Positions 16,555 to 25,693 are shown, counted from the stretch's first letter. The stretch is 31,396 nucleotides of DNA from Profundicola sp051011115 (GCA_051011115.1 JBPCUN010000091.1:1-31396); one strand, 5' to 3'. Notes: a model not told the origin generated them from the sequence alone. Numbers and translations are program-made.

Positions 16555-16628
16555 AGAACTTTGAAAATAAATTTTAAATAAATTATTTATTAAAATAATT
16601 GAGAGAATATAACTGATTTCAAACAAAA

Positions 16629-16661
16629 AAAACCCGATACAGATTATTGTATCGGGTTTTT
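16629..16661 (-). terminator. Intrinsic terminator of tRNA-Phe
   Basis: AAAACCCGATAC / GTATCGGGTTTT forms a perfect 12-bp stem with an 8-base loop. On the minus strand a long T-run follows (complement of the As at 16624-16631), directly behind the tRNA. Confidence 0.88.
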
Positions 16662-16667
16662 GCGGTG

Positions 16668-16740
16668 TGGTGCCTCCAGGAATCGAACCAGGGACACAAG
16701 GATTTTCAGTCCTTTGCTCTACCAACTGAGCTAAGGCACC
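16668..16740 (-). tRNA. tRNA-Phe (anticodon GAA)
   Basis: 73 bases on the minus strand. Acceptor stem GGTGCCT / AGGCACC, D arm TAGCTCAGTTGGTAGAGCA, anticodon loop ACTGAAAATC with GAA, T arm GTTCGATTC, discriminator A. The 3' CCA is not encoded. It is transcribed alone from its own promoter and has its own terminator. Confidence 0.97.
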
Positions 16741-16757
16741 GCCTTAAAATTGGAATG

Positions 16758-16788
16758 CAAATATAAGACTTTTATATTTACCTCCAAA
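16758..16788 (-). promoter_or_regulatory. Promoter of tRNA-Phe (TTTG - 19 - TATATTTG)
   Basis: On the minus strand TTTG (16785-16788) stands 19 bases before TATATTTG (16758-16765), matching both elements of the Bacteroidota promoter. The -7 box ends 17 bases before the tRNA. Confidence 0.7.
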
Positions 16789-16794
16789 TAAAAT

Positions 16795-17004
16795 TTAGCT
16801 TTTGTTCTCTTTTTTTGATTTGTATGCTTGGTATCTAGCAAATATAATACTCAATAATAAGCCGCATAGCCCCGCACCTATTACTAGCCATTGATATAGA
16901 TTCTCATCGGAGAATAATCCAACATCAAAATTCATGTTCATTACGCTATACACTATAGCAGCTATAAACACCAAACTTAATATGTAAAAGAAATTTTTCA
17001 TCAT
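16795..17004 (-). CDS. Small two-helix membrane protein
   Basis: 69 residues (starts MM; either ATG can be used). Two membrane segments: about 4-22 (FFYILSLVFIAAIVYSVM) and 39-58 (WLVIGAGLCGLLLSIIFARY), joined by a short acidic loop and followed by a Lys-rich tail. I do not recognise the family. It lies 18 bases behind marC on the same strand and is probably cotranscribed with it. Real coding is supported by the clear topology and close spacing. Confidence 0.6.
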   Translation of the reverse strand: MMKNFFYILSLVFIAAIVYSVMNMNFDVGLFSDENLYQWLVIGAGLCGLLLSIIFARYQAYKSKKENKS

Positions 17005-17022
17005 ACAAATATACTCAGAATT

Positions 17023-17604
17023 CTATAACTGCTCTATAAGATAACTTAAATTCGCTGTAAATAACCGGATAGAGATAGCTAATAAGATGATTCCAAATAC
17101 CTTTTCAAAAACACTTAAGATGCCAGGTTTTAGATATGTTTCTAGTTTATTAGCAAATTTTAGTACTACATATACCAATATCATATTCAAGAGAATACCT
17201 GCAATTATATTTTCCACATAGTACTCTGCACGCAGTGAAAGTACAGTTGTTAAAGATCCTGCACCTGCTACCAAGGGGAATGCAATGGGCACAATGGAGA
17301 CCGTAGAAGGTTCTTCTGTTTTGTGTATCTCTATACCCAAAATCATTTCTAAGGCTATAAAGAATAAGACAATAGCACCTGCCACAGCGAATGAATAAAC
17401 GTCTATTCCAAGCAATCCAAGCATTCGTTCCCCTAAAAACAAGAACATAATCAGTAATATACCAGCGACAATAGTGGCTTTTTCTGATTGTATATGCCCT
17501 GCTTTCTTTCTCAGGTTCACAATTAATGGGATACTACCCATAATGTCTATAACAGCGAATAGTACTAAAAAACAGGATAAAATTTGCTCGAAATCTAAAT
17601 GCAT
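17023..17604 (-). CDS. MarC-family integral membrane protein
   Basis: 193 residues with six predicted membrane helices in two triplets. Typical MarC features: FAVIDIMGSIPLIVNL near the N-terminus, GIDVYSFAVAGAIVLFFIALEMI in helix 3, and PIAFPLVAGAGSLTTVL (the repeat of the conserved P-l-x-x-G-P-G-x-i-T pattern). The family's transport substrate is not established; the old link to multiple antibiotic resistance was not upheld. Followed by the small membrane protein gene. Own -7 box upstream, so at least partly independent of the Bat operon. Confidence 0.88.
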   Translation of the reverse strand: MHLDFEQILSCFLVLFAVIDIMGSIPLIVNLRKKAGHIQSEKATIVAGILLIMFLFLGERMLGLLGIDVYSFAVAGAIVLFFIALEMILGIEIHKTEEPSTVSIVPIAFPLVAGAGSLTTVLSLRAEYYVENIIAGILLNMILVYVVLKFANKLETYLKPGILSVFEKVFGIILLAISIRLFTANLSYLIEQL

Positions 17605-17624
17605 TCTTTCTAATTATAAGGCTA

Positions 17625-17632
17625 CAAAATTA
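17625..17632 (-). promoter_or_regulatory. -7 promoter box for marC (TAATTTTG)
   Basis: Exact TAnnTTTG match on the minus strand, 20 bases before the marC ATG and just behind the batD stop. No -33 element is evident. Confidence 0.4.
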
Positions 17633-17659
17633 GTGATTTATACAAGAAAGAAAATATTT

Positions 17660-19450
17660 TTAAGCTTTATTTAATGAATCATTAACCAAAACTTGATACT
17701 GAGAATATATATCAACTAAGGATTCGCCAGAAACCGTTCCCGCATAACGCATTAACTGATTCTGCCTATGTAACTTTTCCCATGTAGATATAAAAGTGTC
17801 TGATACATGCAATGACAATATCTCACTCGCTTGGGATTGGGTATAAATTTTACGCTCTACATTGTCATCAAACACAGCAACTATTTGATTTAAAATCTCT
17901 GAAGAATATGATGTAAATGCATTGAAATCTTGATGATTTTTAGCAATTTCAAGTTTCTCTAATTTTGATTTTAAATCAGATTGAATTTGCTTTTTATAAA
18001 GTTTAAGCTCTTCAGTCTGTTTAGATTTAAGCATGTTTTTATTTTTAACAGTCTTAGATTTTTTCCAGACAAACCAAATAAAAATTGCTAATAACGGTAA
18101 CAACAACCACCATAACCAGCCTTTATCGTTTCCAGATGAATCATCGAATTTGGGTAAATCCGGTATTTTGATGTACTTGCTTACCTGCCTATTGAGGTTG
18201 TCTACGTTACTTTGAACCAAATTAGAACTTACGGTATCATTTTCTGAATGCAATTCCAAGCTATCTTCAGAAGAGGCGATTTCTTGCCTTGTTTTACCAT
18301 CCACCTCAATAGTGTAGGCCTCTGTGGAAATCGTCTTATACTCACCTTTATTCGGGTCAAAATAGGTAAAGGATTTTGAGGGTATGGTATAGTTTCCTCC
18401 ATATTGCGGAACAATCACATATGTAAATGCAATTTTACCTTTTTCTCCCTGCAATGTCTTTTTAAAGGCTTGGCGTTGCTTTGGCGGATAAACCTCTAAA
18501 TCTGGAGACAACGAAAGTGCTGGTAAATCTATAGCTGATAAATTACCTTCTCCTATAATTTCTATTTCATACGTAATAGATTCATTTACTTTAAATTTTG
18601 TGTCATCTAAAAGGGCGTTTAGTTTGAAATTCCCCACAGCTCCATCAAAGTCTTTAGGTGCTGGGTGAGGTAAATTTTTAACTAAAATATTTTCTGGCTC
18701 TGTCTTTAATAAAACTATTTTCTCTTCAAAAAAGTCAAGCGGGATCGCTAGTCTAATCTTAAATGCTGGAATAACCAATTCACCAGTTTGTGTAGGAATT
18801 AATTGAAATTGAGCAATCTCTTCTGAAACATAAACTTGACCGTTGATAACTTCTTGTTGGAAATTTCTTTCTTGATTGGCAGAGATTTTCTCAACTTGAA
18901 AACCTGAAATTCCTGGAACTTCTATATCAGACCTTCTCCTGAGTAAATCATAACTCTTTGCATATAACTTTACGTCTGCAATGATGGGTTGATTAGGATA
19001 AACTTCATCCTTAGATAGCTCCAACCTCATTTGTATAGCACCATTTAATCCAGCACTTGCATTTGATTTTTCTTTCTGTTTACTCACCGTAATGGTTACT
19101 GGATTAGAAGAATAAACTTTCCCATCAATTTTTACCTCTGCTACACCAAAGGTGTATTTACCAGGTTTTTGAGTACAAATGACCACACTCTCTATGTATT
19201 GACGAGATAATTCTCCATTGGTATAGGAAACTTGGCTACCGCTGTTTCTACCCAACACTTGAAATCCATTAAAGTTTGGAAGCTTTACCTCGCTTATTTC
19301 GACATTTTCGCTAGAGGTAATTACAAAACTTACTTGCACTCTCTCACCTACCTTAACTTGGGGTTTATCAACCACCGTTTTAAAGCTGACTTGAGCAGAG
19401 GCCATTACGCTCCACATCAATAGACAATATGTAAATAGGTTTGTAGGCAT
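17660..19450 (-). CDS. batD: BatD family protein (Bat aerotolerance operon)
   Basis: 596 residues from ATG 19450, which overlaps the preceding stop by one base (TAATG); an in-frame TTG at 19456 is less likely. Signal peptide (1-20, ends MASAQ), then a large periplasmic region of Ig-like beta domains (about 21-430: VGERVQVSFVITSSENVEIS, YPNQPIIADVKLYAKSY, FKVNESITYEIEIIGEGNLS), one membrane helix (about 446-463, WLWWLLLPLLAIFIWFVW) and a cytoplasmic tail of about 130 residues. BatD is the large exported partner of the BatA/BatB von Willebrand factor A proteins; the operon is linked to aerotolerance in Bacteroides fragilis but is not essential in all species. Last gene of the operon. Confidence 0.9.
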   Translation of the reverse strand: MPTNLFTYCLLMWSVMASAQVSFKTVVDKPQVKVGERVQVSFVITSSENVEISEVKLPNFNGFQVLGRNSGSQVSYTNGELSRQYIESVVICTQKPGKYTFGVAEVKIDGKVYSSNPVTITVSKQKEKSNASAGLNGAIQMRLELSKDEVYPNQPIIADVKLYAKSYDLLRRRSDIEVPGISGFQVEKISANQERNFQQEVINGQVYVSEEIAQFQLIPTQTGELVIPAFKIRLAIPLDFFEEKIVLLKTEPENILVKNLPHPAPKDFDGAVGNFKLNALLDDTKFKVNESITYEIEIIGEGNLSAIDLPALSLSPDLEVYPPKQRQAFKKTLQGEKGKIAFTYVIVPQYGGNYTIPSKSFTYFDPNKGEYKTISTEAYTIEVDGKTRQEIASSEDSLELHSENDTVSSNLVQSNVDNLNRQVSKYIKIPDLPKFDDSSGNDKGWLWWLLLPLLAIFIWFVWKKSKTVKNKNMLKSKQTEELKLYKKQIQSDLKSKLEKLEIAKNHQDFNAFTSYSSEILNQIVAVFDDNVERKIYTQSQASEILSLHVSDTFISTWEKLHRQNQLMRYAGTVSGESLVDIYSQYQVLVNDSLNKA

Positions 19451-19986
19451 TACCAATCTTTCTGTTTTCTACCTAGTTGTGATTTATTATCACCCATGAT
19501 TAAACGTCTTTGCGTATTTTGTTCTTGCTTTTGTAAGGCCTTAAGAATTTTATCATACCGTTGCCTTTGCAAATCTTCTCCTTGGTTAGGGCTTCCATCT
19601 CGGGTTCCTTGTTGATCTTGATTTCTTGATTGATCATCACTGCTTCCAGCTCCTTTTTCTCCTTGATTTCTACCATCTTGCTGATCAGATTTTTGCTGGT
19701 TTTGGTTTTCATCTGGATTCTGCTGACTACCGTCTTCGGAATTTTCACCATCCTCATCAGAATCTCCTTTGCCTTGAGCTTGTTCTTCTTCTATCTTTTG
19801 TTTTAATGCTAATAGTTTAGGATTTTCAGGGTAAGTCTCTAATCCCTCTTCTATCACTTTCAAAGCTTCTTGAGATTTAGAATTAACGTACATATTCGCA
19901 GAACCAACAAAATAATCATTGGCAGATTGCGCGTTTATTGTAAATAAACAGCCCAACAACATACATACAGATATTATTACTCTCAT
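19450..19986 (-). CDS. Exported low-complexity protein with BatC-like C-terminus
   Basis: 178 residues. Signal peptide 1-19 (cleavage after INA). Residues 24-70 look like one or one and a half TPR helices (NDYFVGSANMYVNSKSQEAL, GLETYPENPKLLALKQKI). Residues 70-140 are a Gln/Asp/Asn/Gly/Glu-rich disordered stretch. The end (ILKALQKQEQNTQRRL, then LGRKQKDW) resembles the tail that usually closes BatC. The start overlaps the stop of the TPR gene by four bases (ATGA). So TPR array and BatC tail, normally one protein, are on two coupled genes here. I infer a role within the Bat complex; no enzyme motif is present. Confidence 0.72.
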   Translation of the reverse strand: MRVIISVCMLLGCLFTINAQSANDYFVGSANMYVNSKSQEALKVIEEGLETYPENPKLLALKQKIEEEQAQGKGDSDEDGENSEDGSQQNPDENQNQQKSDQQDGRNQGEKGAGSSDDQSRNQDQQGTRDGSPNQGEDLQRQRYDKILKALQKQEQNTQRRLIMGDNKSQLGRKQKDW

Positions 19987-20669
19987 TTGATTTGAATCGT
20001 ATCTAGGATAATTACTTCATTTAATTTATCCATATAATTTTTAAAGTGAAGTACTGTCGTGTCTTTATCTAAAGCTTTTTGCATCATTCCATATGCTTTC
20101 ATAAATTCTCCCCGTTGTGCTAACGCATCAGCTTTCGCTTTCATGGTTTTAGCATATTCCGAAGGTTTAGGTAAATCAGGTGGATTTTGATTGTTTTGTT
20201 CGTTATTAAGCAATTTCTTTGCCAGAGCGTAATTGTATCTTGTTTGATTGTCTGAGGGATTATTTCTAAGTGAATTTTTAAAAGCTTGCATCGCTTCTTT
20301 ATACTTCTTGCCTTGCATGTAGGCATTTCCTAAATTGTGGTAGATATTGGCTTTATCTAACCTTTCTTGAGCCACTTTTACTGCCTTTTGATAATGGGTG
20401 ACAGCCTCTGGAAATTTACCTAGTTCATAATACGTGTTTCCTAAATTGTAATTTCCTTTTAATGATGAAGGTGTAATGGCTATCGCTTTCTCATACGATG
20501 CCCGTGCTTTATCATAATCCTTCTGTAAATAATAATTGTTACCTTCTTGCACAGCTTGTTTCTCCTCTAGAGATTGCCCTAGAGATAAACTACTGTATAA
20601 AAGACTTATCATAATAAAAAAAAAGTAAAATTGCCTCAAATATGTATAATTAATTAACAACTTATTCAC
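19983..20669 (-). CDS. TPR protein of the Bat operon (BatC-like)
   Basis: 228 residues from GTG 20669. This start keeps a full signal peptide (basic N-terminus, then FYFFFIMISLLYSSLSLG); the ATG at 20612 would remove its charged end. Three to four tetratricopeptide repeats from about 36 to 150: GNNYYLQKDYDKARASYEKA, GNTYYELGKFPEAVTHYQKA, GNAYMQGKKYKEAMQAFKNS, then a linker rich in Asn/Gln/Pro and a final helical pair. TPRs bind partner proteins. It ends without the usual BatC tail, which is carried by the next gene. Fourteen bases separate it from batB. Confidence 0.82.
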   Translation of the reverse strand: MNKLLINYTYLRQFYFFFIMISLLYSSLSLGQSLEEKQAVQEGNNYYLQKDYDKARASYEKAIAITPSSLKGNYNLGNTYYELGKFPEAVTHYQKAVKVAQERLDKANIYHNLGNAYMQGKKYKEAMQAFKNSLRNNPSDNQTRYNYALAKKLLNNEQNNQNPPDLPKPSEYAKTMKAKADALAQRGEFMKAYGMMQKALDKDTTVLHFKNYMDKLNEVIILDTIQIK

Positions 20670-20683
20670 AATGCAAATTTAAC

Positions 20684-21712
20684 CTATAATCTCTTAAAAT
20701 ACTTTTTATCAGGTGTTAAAGTATATATAAAGAAAAATAAAATCCCTAAGCCCAAAAACCACTGATATTGCTGTTTTTTATTGAAAGTTGACATTTCTGA
20801 CTCTGCTTTTTTCTGTAACATATTTACTTGAGAGCGTATTTGATCTAAAGTTTCATTCACAGTAGTCATCAATGTATAGCTACCATTGGTTTCAGCAGCA
20901 ATGGCTCTTAGCTCTTCTCCATGAAAGCTTGTAAGCACTGTTTTACCGTTATCATCTTCTTTATACCCCAAATCCCAGCCATTAGCATCTGTCAAAGGGA
21001 TGGGAGAAGGTACAGGTTTCCCAACCCCAATAGTGAAAATATCTACTTTTTTCTCTTTCGCATACTCAATCGCATCATCAATACCTTTCTCGTGATCCTC
21101 TCCATCAGAAATTAAAATAACGGCTTTACTCACATTGGGAGAATCACCTAATACGTTCACACTCTCTATGATAGCGCTACTCATATTCGTTCCTTGGTTC
21201 CATAACAAATTGGTGTCGAAAGTATCAATATACCCATCTAATGCGGCATAATCGCTTGTGAGAGGTGATACTGAATAAGCCTCACCAGCAAACACAACCA
21301 ATCCAACTCTATCACCCCCCAAAGTCTCAATGTATTTTTTAATAAATTGTTTTGCCTTCGCCAATCTACTCGGTGCCACATCTTCAGCGTTCATACTTAC
21401 TGATAAATCTAGTGCAAAGACAATATCAATCCCTTCTCGCCGCATGGTTTGCTCTTCTTCTCCCCACATAGGTCCCATCAAAGCAAACGTAACAAATGAT
21501 AAAGAAATCAGCAATAAAACTGCCTTCAAATTGAGCCAAGCTGCAGGCTCTTCACCAAATATCGCTGTATCTAAAGCACTATCTGCAAATTCTTGTCTTA
21601 CCTTTTTTCTCCAAACTTGTAAGTTTAGCAAGAGATAAGCTATGATGCCTATAAGAATGAAGACCAAAGCAAACCAAGGCTTGGCCCACGATATGTTGGA
21701 TATGTCTATCAT
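20684..21712 (-). CDS. batB: BatB: membrane-anchored von Willebrand factor A protein
   Basis: 342 residues. Two N-terminal membrane helices (about 13-31, 63-80), then a vWA domain (about 95-300) with the metal-ion-dependent adhesion site D102-L-S104-V-S106 (ALDLSVSMN), a conserved Thr region (NLLWNQGTNMSSAI) and ISDGEDHEKG. C-terminal helix about 314-334 (WFLGLGILFFFIYTL). With a metal ion bound, such domains hold partner proteins; BatA and BatB probably assemble under control of the MoxR ATPase. Its ATG directly follows the batA TAG with no gap. Confidence 0.92.
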   Translation of the reverse strand: MIDISNISWAKPWFALVFILIGIIAYLLLNLQVWRKKVRQEFADSALDTAIFGEEPAAWLNLKAVLLLISLSFVTFALMGPMWGEEEQTMRREGIDIVFALDLSVSMNAEDVAPSRLAKAKQFIKKYIETLGGDRVGLVVFAGEAYSVSPLTSDYAALDGYIDTFDTNLLWNQGTNMSSAIIESVNVLGDSPNVSKAVILISDGEDHEKGIDDAIEYAKEKKVDIFTIGVGKPVPSPIPLTDANGWDLGYKEDDNGKTVLTSFHGEELRAIAAETNGSYTLMTTVNETLDQIRSQVNMLQKKAESEMSTFNKKQQYQWFLGLGILFFFIYTLTPDKKYFKRL

Positions 21713-22717
21713 CTAGGTAAGTTGTTTAAATATCACGGTTCTCAATAAAACTTGAATTACTAAAAAAAGCAAACCGTATAATAGAAATGTTCTAAAATAC
21801 TCTTCATAAGTATAATATTTAATTTCGTTGATTTCTGACTTTTCTAATTGGTTGATCTCATTATATATTTCCTGTAATTTTTGATTATCTGTGGCTCTAA
21901 AATATAGCCCATTTGCCGTCTGTGCAATATATTTCAATATATTTTCATCTAATTGAAACAACCGCTGGGGATAATGTTCATAACCTCTGGGTAAGGGAAT
22001 AAACCCTGTCGTACCAATTCCAATTGGATAAACTTTAATCTTCTTGTCCGCAGCAATCTGTGCCGCATCTTCCGGACTTATATAAACCATGTTTTTACCA
22101 TAATCTACGGGACTTTCACCTCCATCGGTAATTAATAAAACTACTTTACTTTTGGCTTTAGAATGGTCTAAATGATTAATCGCTGTAGCCAAACCAATTC
22201 CAATAGCAGTACCTGGCTCCAACTCATCTGTTTCTAGATTTCTTATGGCTTGTACCAATACCCCACGATCAGTAGTTAATGGAACTTTGGTTACCGCTTC
22301 CCCTGAATATACCACCAAACCAATTCGATCTGATTTTCTATTGACTACAAAATTTTCTGCTACCTGCTGTAAAGCTGCAAGTCTATTTGGTTTTAAATCT
22401 CTGGCAAGCATGCTTAAAGACACATCTACCACCATCATGATATCTACACCTTCGTCTGATCGTACTGCAGTGCTCACATTCACTTGGCGTGGCCTAGCCA
22501 TAGCAATAATAAACAGGGATAAAACGAGCATGTTTAAAATCTGCAACAATGGTTTTACCCAACGATACCATCCTTCTTCTTGCCCAAAGGCTTTGATGGA
22601 AGGTGTTTTCATGGGCATAGCTGTTTGATTTTTAAATGCTAATCTCCAAAATATCATTACTGGAATCAACAATAACAGCAACAAAAACCATGGATTTTCA
22701 AATTCAAAATTTCCCAT
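21713..22717 (-). CDS. batA: BatA: membrane-anchored von Willebrand factor A protein
   Basis: 334 residues from ATG 22717, which overlaps the upstream TGA by one base (TGATG). Membrane helices at about 10-26 and 57-73, the vWA domain about 90-290 with intact adhesion site D98-V-S100-L-S102 (VVDVSLSML), TAIGIGLATAI and LLITDGGESP, and a terminal helix about 306-325 (FLLYGLLFLVIQVLL). Paralogue of BatB, with which it is expected to pair. Middle of the moxR-bat operon. Confidence 0.92.
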   Translation of the reverse strand: MGNFEFENPWFLLLLLLIPVMIFWRLAFKNQTAMPMKTPSIKAFGQEEGWYRWVKPLLQILNMLVLSLFIIAMARPRQVNVSTAVRSDEGVDIMMVVDVSLSMLARDLKPNRLAALQQVAENFVVNRKSDRIGLVVYSGEAVTKVPLTTDRGVLVQAIRNLETDELEPGTAIGIGLATAINHLDHSKAKSKVVLLITDGGESPVDYGKNMVYISPEDAAQIAADKKIKVYPIGIGTTGFIPLPRGYEHYPQRLFQLDENILKYIAQTANGLYFRATDNQKLQEIYNEINQLEKSEINEIKYYTYEEYFRTFLLYGLLFLVIQVLLRTVIFKQLT

Positions 22718-23682
22718 CAATCCTTATGTAGTTTTCGTAGTTTTTCACTTTCCTCTTCACTTACACCATGTACTAAGGTATTATCTTCTAACAAAGGTCT
22801 TGTTTTATAAATAATTTCTTCTACCCATTTTCTGTAGTGTACATGTTTTTCTTCTGAAGGAATTTTGCGTGCATACTTGGTATAATCCGCATCTTTTAAG
22901 AATGTAGTAAGTTCTGTAGCTTCTGTAGCTGTTAAATACTCCTTTTGTTTCATCAAAGGAGGCAAATCTGAACTTAATAATGCCAAAGCACTAAAATTAA
23001 ATCTTCTTTCAAAATACCTTCTAAGAATAAAGCTTAAATCAGAATAATACTCATAATATTTATGACTATCCAAATACGCTTCCTTATCTAACTTCTTAAG
23101 ATTTTCTAAAGCCTCCTCATACGGTGGTAATAATGGTGTGCTGATGTACTTTGACTTCCTTTTCTCTTTGAAATATAACCAAAGGATTAGTAAGATAATT
23201 AAAGCTAATACGACACCAGCTATGATATAATAAATATACTTTTGGTTTCTTTCCCACCAAGTAATGTCCTGCTCCATGATAGGTTTGATAGGAAACAACC
23301 CTTGTCTATTTTGATCTACCTCAATATCCTTGATTTGAATTGTATACGACTTGGATTGATAAATTTTTCCATCAATTTTTATAGGTAAAGCCTTCACTAA
23401 AAATTCTCCTGGTTCAAAACCAGTAAGCGTTATATTTTGAATAATATTGAGGTTATTACCTCTTTGTAAGCTATCTGTTTTTATATGAGAAATTTCCAAA
23501 TATGGAGTTAAAGAATCTCCTAATTGTGGCATTTCTACCAACTGGCGGCTATCTACCGTAACTGTAATTTGTAAAGAAGCGGTATCCCCAATTAATATAA
23601 CCTCTGGATTCAAAATCGTTTGAACTTGCGCCCATGAAATATTAACCAACAAGCATACACATAGCCATAAAACCTTTTGCAT
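22717..23682 (-). CDS. BatD-like single-span membrane protein of the Bat operon
   Basis: About 321 residues from ATG 23682, chosen because it gives a clean signal peptide (MQKVLWLCVCLLVNISWAQ). An ATG at 23733, overlapping the DUF58 gene, would add 17 residues in front. After the signal peptide come about 120 residues of beta-rich periplasmic domain (VILIGDTASLQITVTV), one helix (about 152-174, IIAGVVLALIILLILWLYF) and a cytoplasmic helical tail (YYEYYSDLSFILRRYFERRF). It has the same architecture as BatD but is shorter; equivalents lie between DUF58 and batA in other flavobacteria. No catalytic motif seen. Confidence 0.75.
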   Translation of the reverse strand: MQKVLWLCVCLLVNISWAQVQTILNPEVILIGDTASLQITVTVDSRQLVEMPQLGDSLTPYLEISHIKTDSLQRGNNLNIIQNITLTGFEPGEFLVKALPIKIDGKIYQSKSYTIQIKDIEVDQNRQGLFPIKPIMEQDITWWERNQKYIYYIIAGVVLALIILLILWLYFKEKRKSKYISTPLLPPYEEALENLKKLDKEAYLDSHKYYEYYSDLSFILRRYFERRFNFSALALLSSDLPPLMKQKEYLTATEATELTTFLKDADYTKYARKIPSEEKHVHYRKWVEEIIYKTRPLLEDNTLVHGVSEEESEKLRKLHKD

Positions 23683-23722
23683 TTGAAAAGGTGCTTCAAA
23701 GGGTATCTGAATATTTGCTGCC

Positions 23723-24589
23723 TTATGCCGCATGGTGACTTCTAAAATAATTGAGTAATGCTTTTATATAATCTTGATCTGTTCTTATTTCTATGGTTCC
23801 TGCCCCTACCTTAGAGAAATTCTCTAAGAATTGTTGTTGAATATTTCTATAATATTCTTCATAATGTTTTCTAACTTTAGGAGATGAGGTGTTGATTAAT
23901 CGCATCTCGCCCGTTTCATTATCCATCACGTTCACCAATCCAATATTGGGCAAGAACTGCTCCTTTTCATCATAAACTCGAATGCCAGTTACATCATGTT
24001 TATTGGCCGCTACTTGAATGGATTTTTGATAATTAGAAGCCGTAAAATCAGATATAATAAAAGATATCACGTTTCGCTTCTGTGTTCTAAGCATAAAATC
24101 TATCGCCACATTCAGATTGGTTTCGGTATGTTTTGGCTCATATTCTAGCAGCTCTTTAATAATCTTAAGTACGTGAAATCTCCCTTTCCCTGGTGGAAGA
24201 TACAATTCTACCTCATCAGAAAATAAAATAAGCCCTACTTTGTCATTATTTGAAATAGAAGAAAAGGCAAGCGTAGCGCAAATTTCTGCAACCGTTTGTC
24301 TTTTGGTTTGCTTGCGGGTTCCAAAGTTTTGAGAGGCACTAATGTCTACCAACAGCATCAATGTTAACTCTCTTTCTTCTTCAAAAACCTTCACATAAGG
24401 CTCATGAAATTGTGCAGTTTTATTCCAATCAATGTTACGAACGTCATCCCCATACTGGTAAGGTCGCACCTCAGAAAACGTCATCCCTCTACCCTTAAAT
24501 GAACTGTGATATTCACCCATAAAAAGACTATTGGTCTTTCTTTTGGTTTTAATTTCTATCTGCCGTACTTTTTTCAGGATTTCTTTCAT
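23723..24589 (-). CDS. DUF58 domain protein of the Bat operon
   Basis: 288 residues, soluble. The DUF58 signature is present: YHSSFKGRGMTFSEVRPYQYGDDVRNIDWNKTA (given in part: GRGMTFSEVRPYQ and DDVRNIDW), followed by a vWA-like fold with D82-I-S84-A-S86 (LLVDISASQNFG) and VISFIISDF. Genes of this family nearly always follow a MoxR ATPase, which is thought to act on them. The next gene may start within or just after its end. Confidence 0.9.
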   Translation of the reverse strand: MKEILKKVRQIEIKTKRKTNSLFMGEYHSSFKGRGMTFSEVRPYQYGDDVRNIDWNKTAQFHEPYVKVFEEERELTLMLLVDISASQNFGTRKQTKRQTVAEICATLAFSSISNNDKVGLILFSDEVELYLPPGKGRFHVLKIIKELLEYEPKHTETNLNVAIDFMLRTQKRNVISFIISDFTASNYQKSIQVAANKHDVTGIRVYDEKEQFLPNIGLVNVMDNETGEMRLINTSSPKVRKHYEEYYRNIQQQFLENFSKVGAGTIEIRTDQDYIKALLNYFRSHHAA

Positions 24590-24670
24590 GATTGGTGTGT
24601 GAAATGTTTAAAGAAGCAATTTCACCCGTATCAAAAATTAATTAATATTTTAGAACAAGTTGAATAATTT

Positions 24671-25669
24671 TTAGGGAACAGGAACTTTATTCACAATTCT
24701 TTCTATAATCATATCTGAATCTATGCCTTCTGCTTCTGCTTCATAAGTAATTCCGATTCTATGGCGCAAGACTTCTTTCACCACTTCTCTCACATCCTCT
24801 GGTGTTACAAAAGCTCTGTTACGCATAAAAGCATGTACTTTGGCAGCTTTGGCTAAGCCAATACTACCTCTAGGCGATGTACCAAAACGAATATAATCTT
24901 GCAAGTCTGATAATTGAAAGTCATTTGGATATCTAGTCGCTGCCACAATATCTAGGATATACTGCTCTATCTTCTCGTCCATGTAAATTTGTTTCACAAT
25001 TTGACGAGCTTTTAAGATTTGCTCTTTCTGAATCATAGGTGTCACCTTCGGGAAAGTCTCATTGATGTTGTGACGCATGATTTCTTTTTCTGCTTCATAA
25101 TTAGGATAGGTAATTATCGTTTTGAGCATAAAACGGTCTACCTGCGCCTCTGGCAATGGATAGGTTCCCTCTTGTTCTACTGGATTCTGCGTAGCCATAA
25201 CCATAAATGGCTCCTCTAGTATAAATGTTTCATCTCCTATCGTCACCTGTCTCTCTTGCATCGCTTCTAGCAAAGCAGATTGCACCTTGGCTGGTGCACG
25301 ATTAATCTCATCTGCTAGTACAAAATTGGCGAAAATAGGTCCTTTCTTGATAGCAAAATCATTGTCTTTTACATTGTAAATCATGGTACCTACTACATCG
25401 GCAGGCAATAAATCAGGCGTGAACTGAATACGAGAAAACTCTCCGTGCACCGCTTCTGAAAGGGTTTTAATGGCTAACGTTTTAGCTAAACCAGGTACAC
25501 CTTCCAATAAGATATGACCATTACTCAATAGACCTATCAAAAGACTTTCTACCATCTTTTCTTGACCGTAAATTACTTTTTTGAGCTCGTCTGATAATTG
25601 ATGAATGATGCGGCTTTCCTCTGCCACAGTTTCTGTAAGTTCCTGCAAATTATGCGCAGTAAATGCCAT
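24671..25669 (-). CDS. MoxR-family AAA+ ATPase
   Basis: 332 residues. Walker A GVPGLAKT (57-64), Walker B FVLADEINRA (Asp120-Glu121), sensor ATQNPVEQEGTYPLPEAQ and the arginine region LPEAQVDRF, then a lid domain with FGTSPRGSIGLAKAAKVHA. MoxR ATPases act as chaperones that activate or assemble vWA-containing complexes, here most likely the Bat proteins encoded downstream. First gene of the operon; a promoter lies 25 bases before the ATG. Confidence 0.95.
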   Translation of the reverse strand: MAFTAHNLQELTETVAEESRIIHQLSDELKKVIYGQEKMVESLLIGLLSNGHILLEGVPGLAKTLAIKTLSEAVHGEFSRIQFTPDLLPADVVGTMIYNVKDNDFAIKKGPIFANFVLADEINRAPAKVQSALLEAMQERQVTIGDETFILEEPFMVMATQNPVEQEGTYPLPEAQVDRFMLKTIITYPNYEAEKEIMRHNINETFPKVTPMIQKEQILKARQIVKQIYMDEKIEQYILDIVAATRYPNDFQLSDLQDYIRFGTSPRGSIGLAKAAKVHAFMRNRAFVTPEDVREVVKEVLRHRIGITYEAEAEGIDSDMIIERIVNKVPVP

Positions 25670-25693
25670 ATATATTATATTAATTTAGAGTAT

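Noticed and set aside
16666..16668. Genomically encoded CCA end of tRNA-Phe
   Set aside because: The bases after the discriminator read CAC, not CCA, so the end must be added by enzyme.
19500..19757. Second minus-strand reading frame inside the low-complexity Bat gene
   Set aside because: It lies wholly within the 178-residue gene, has no signal peptide or domain and arises from the repetitive codons.
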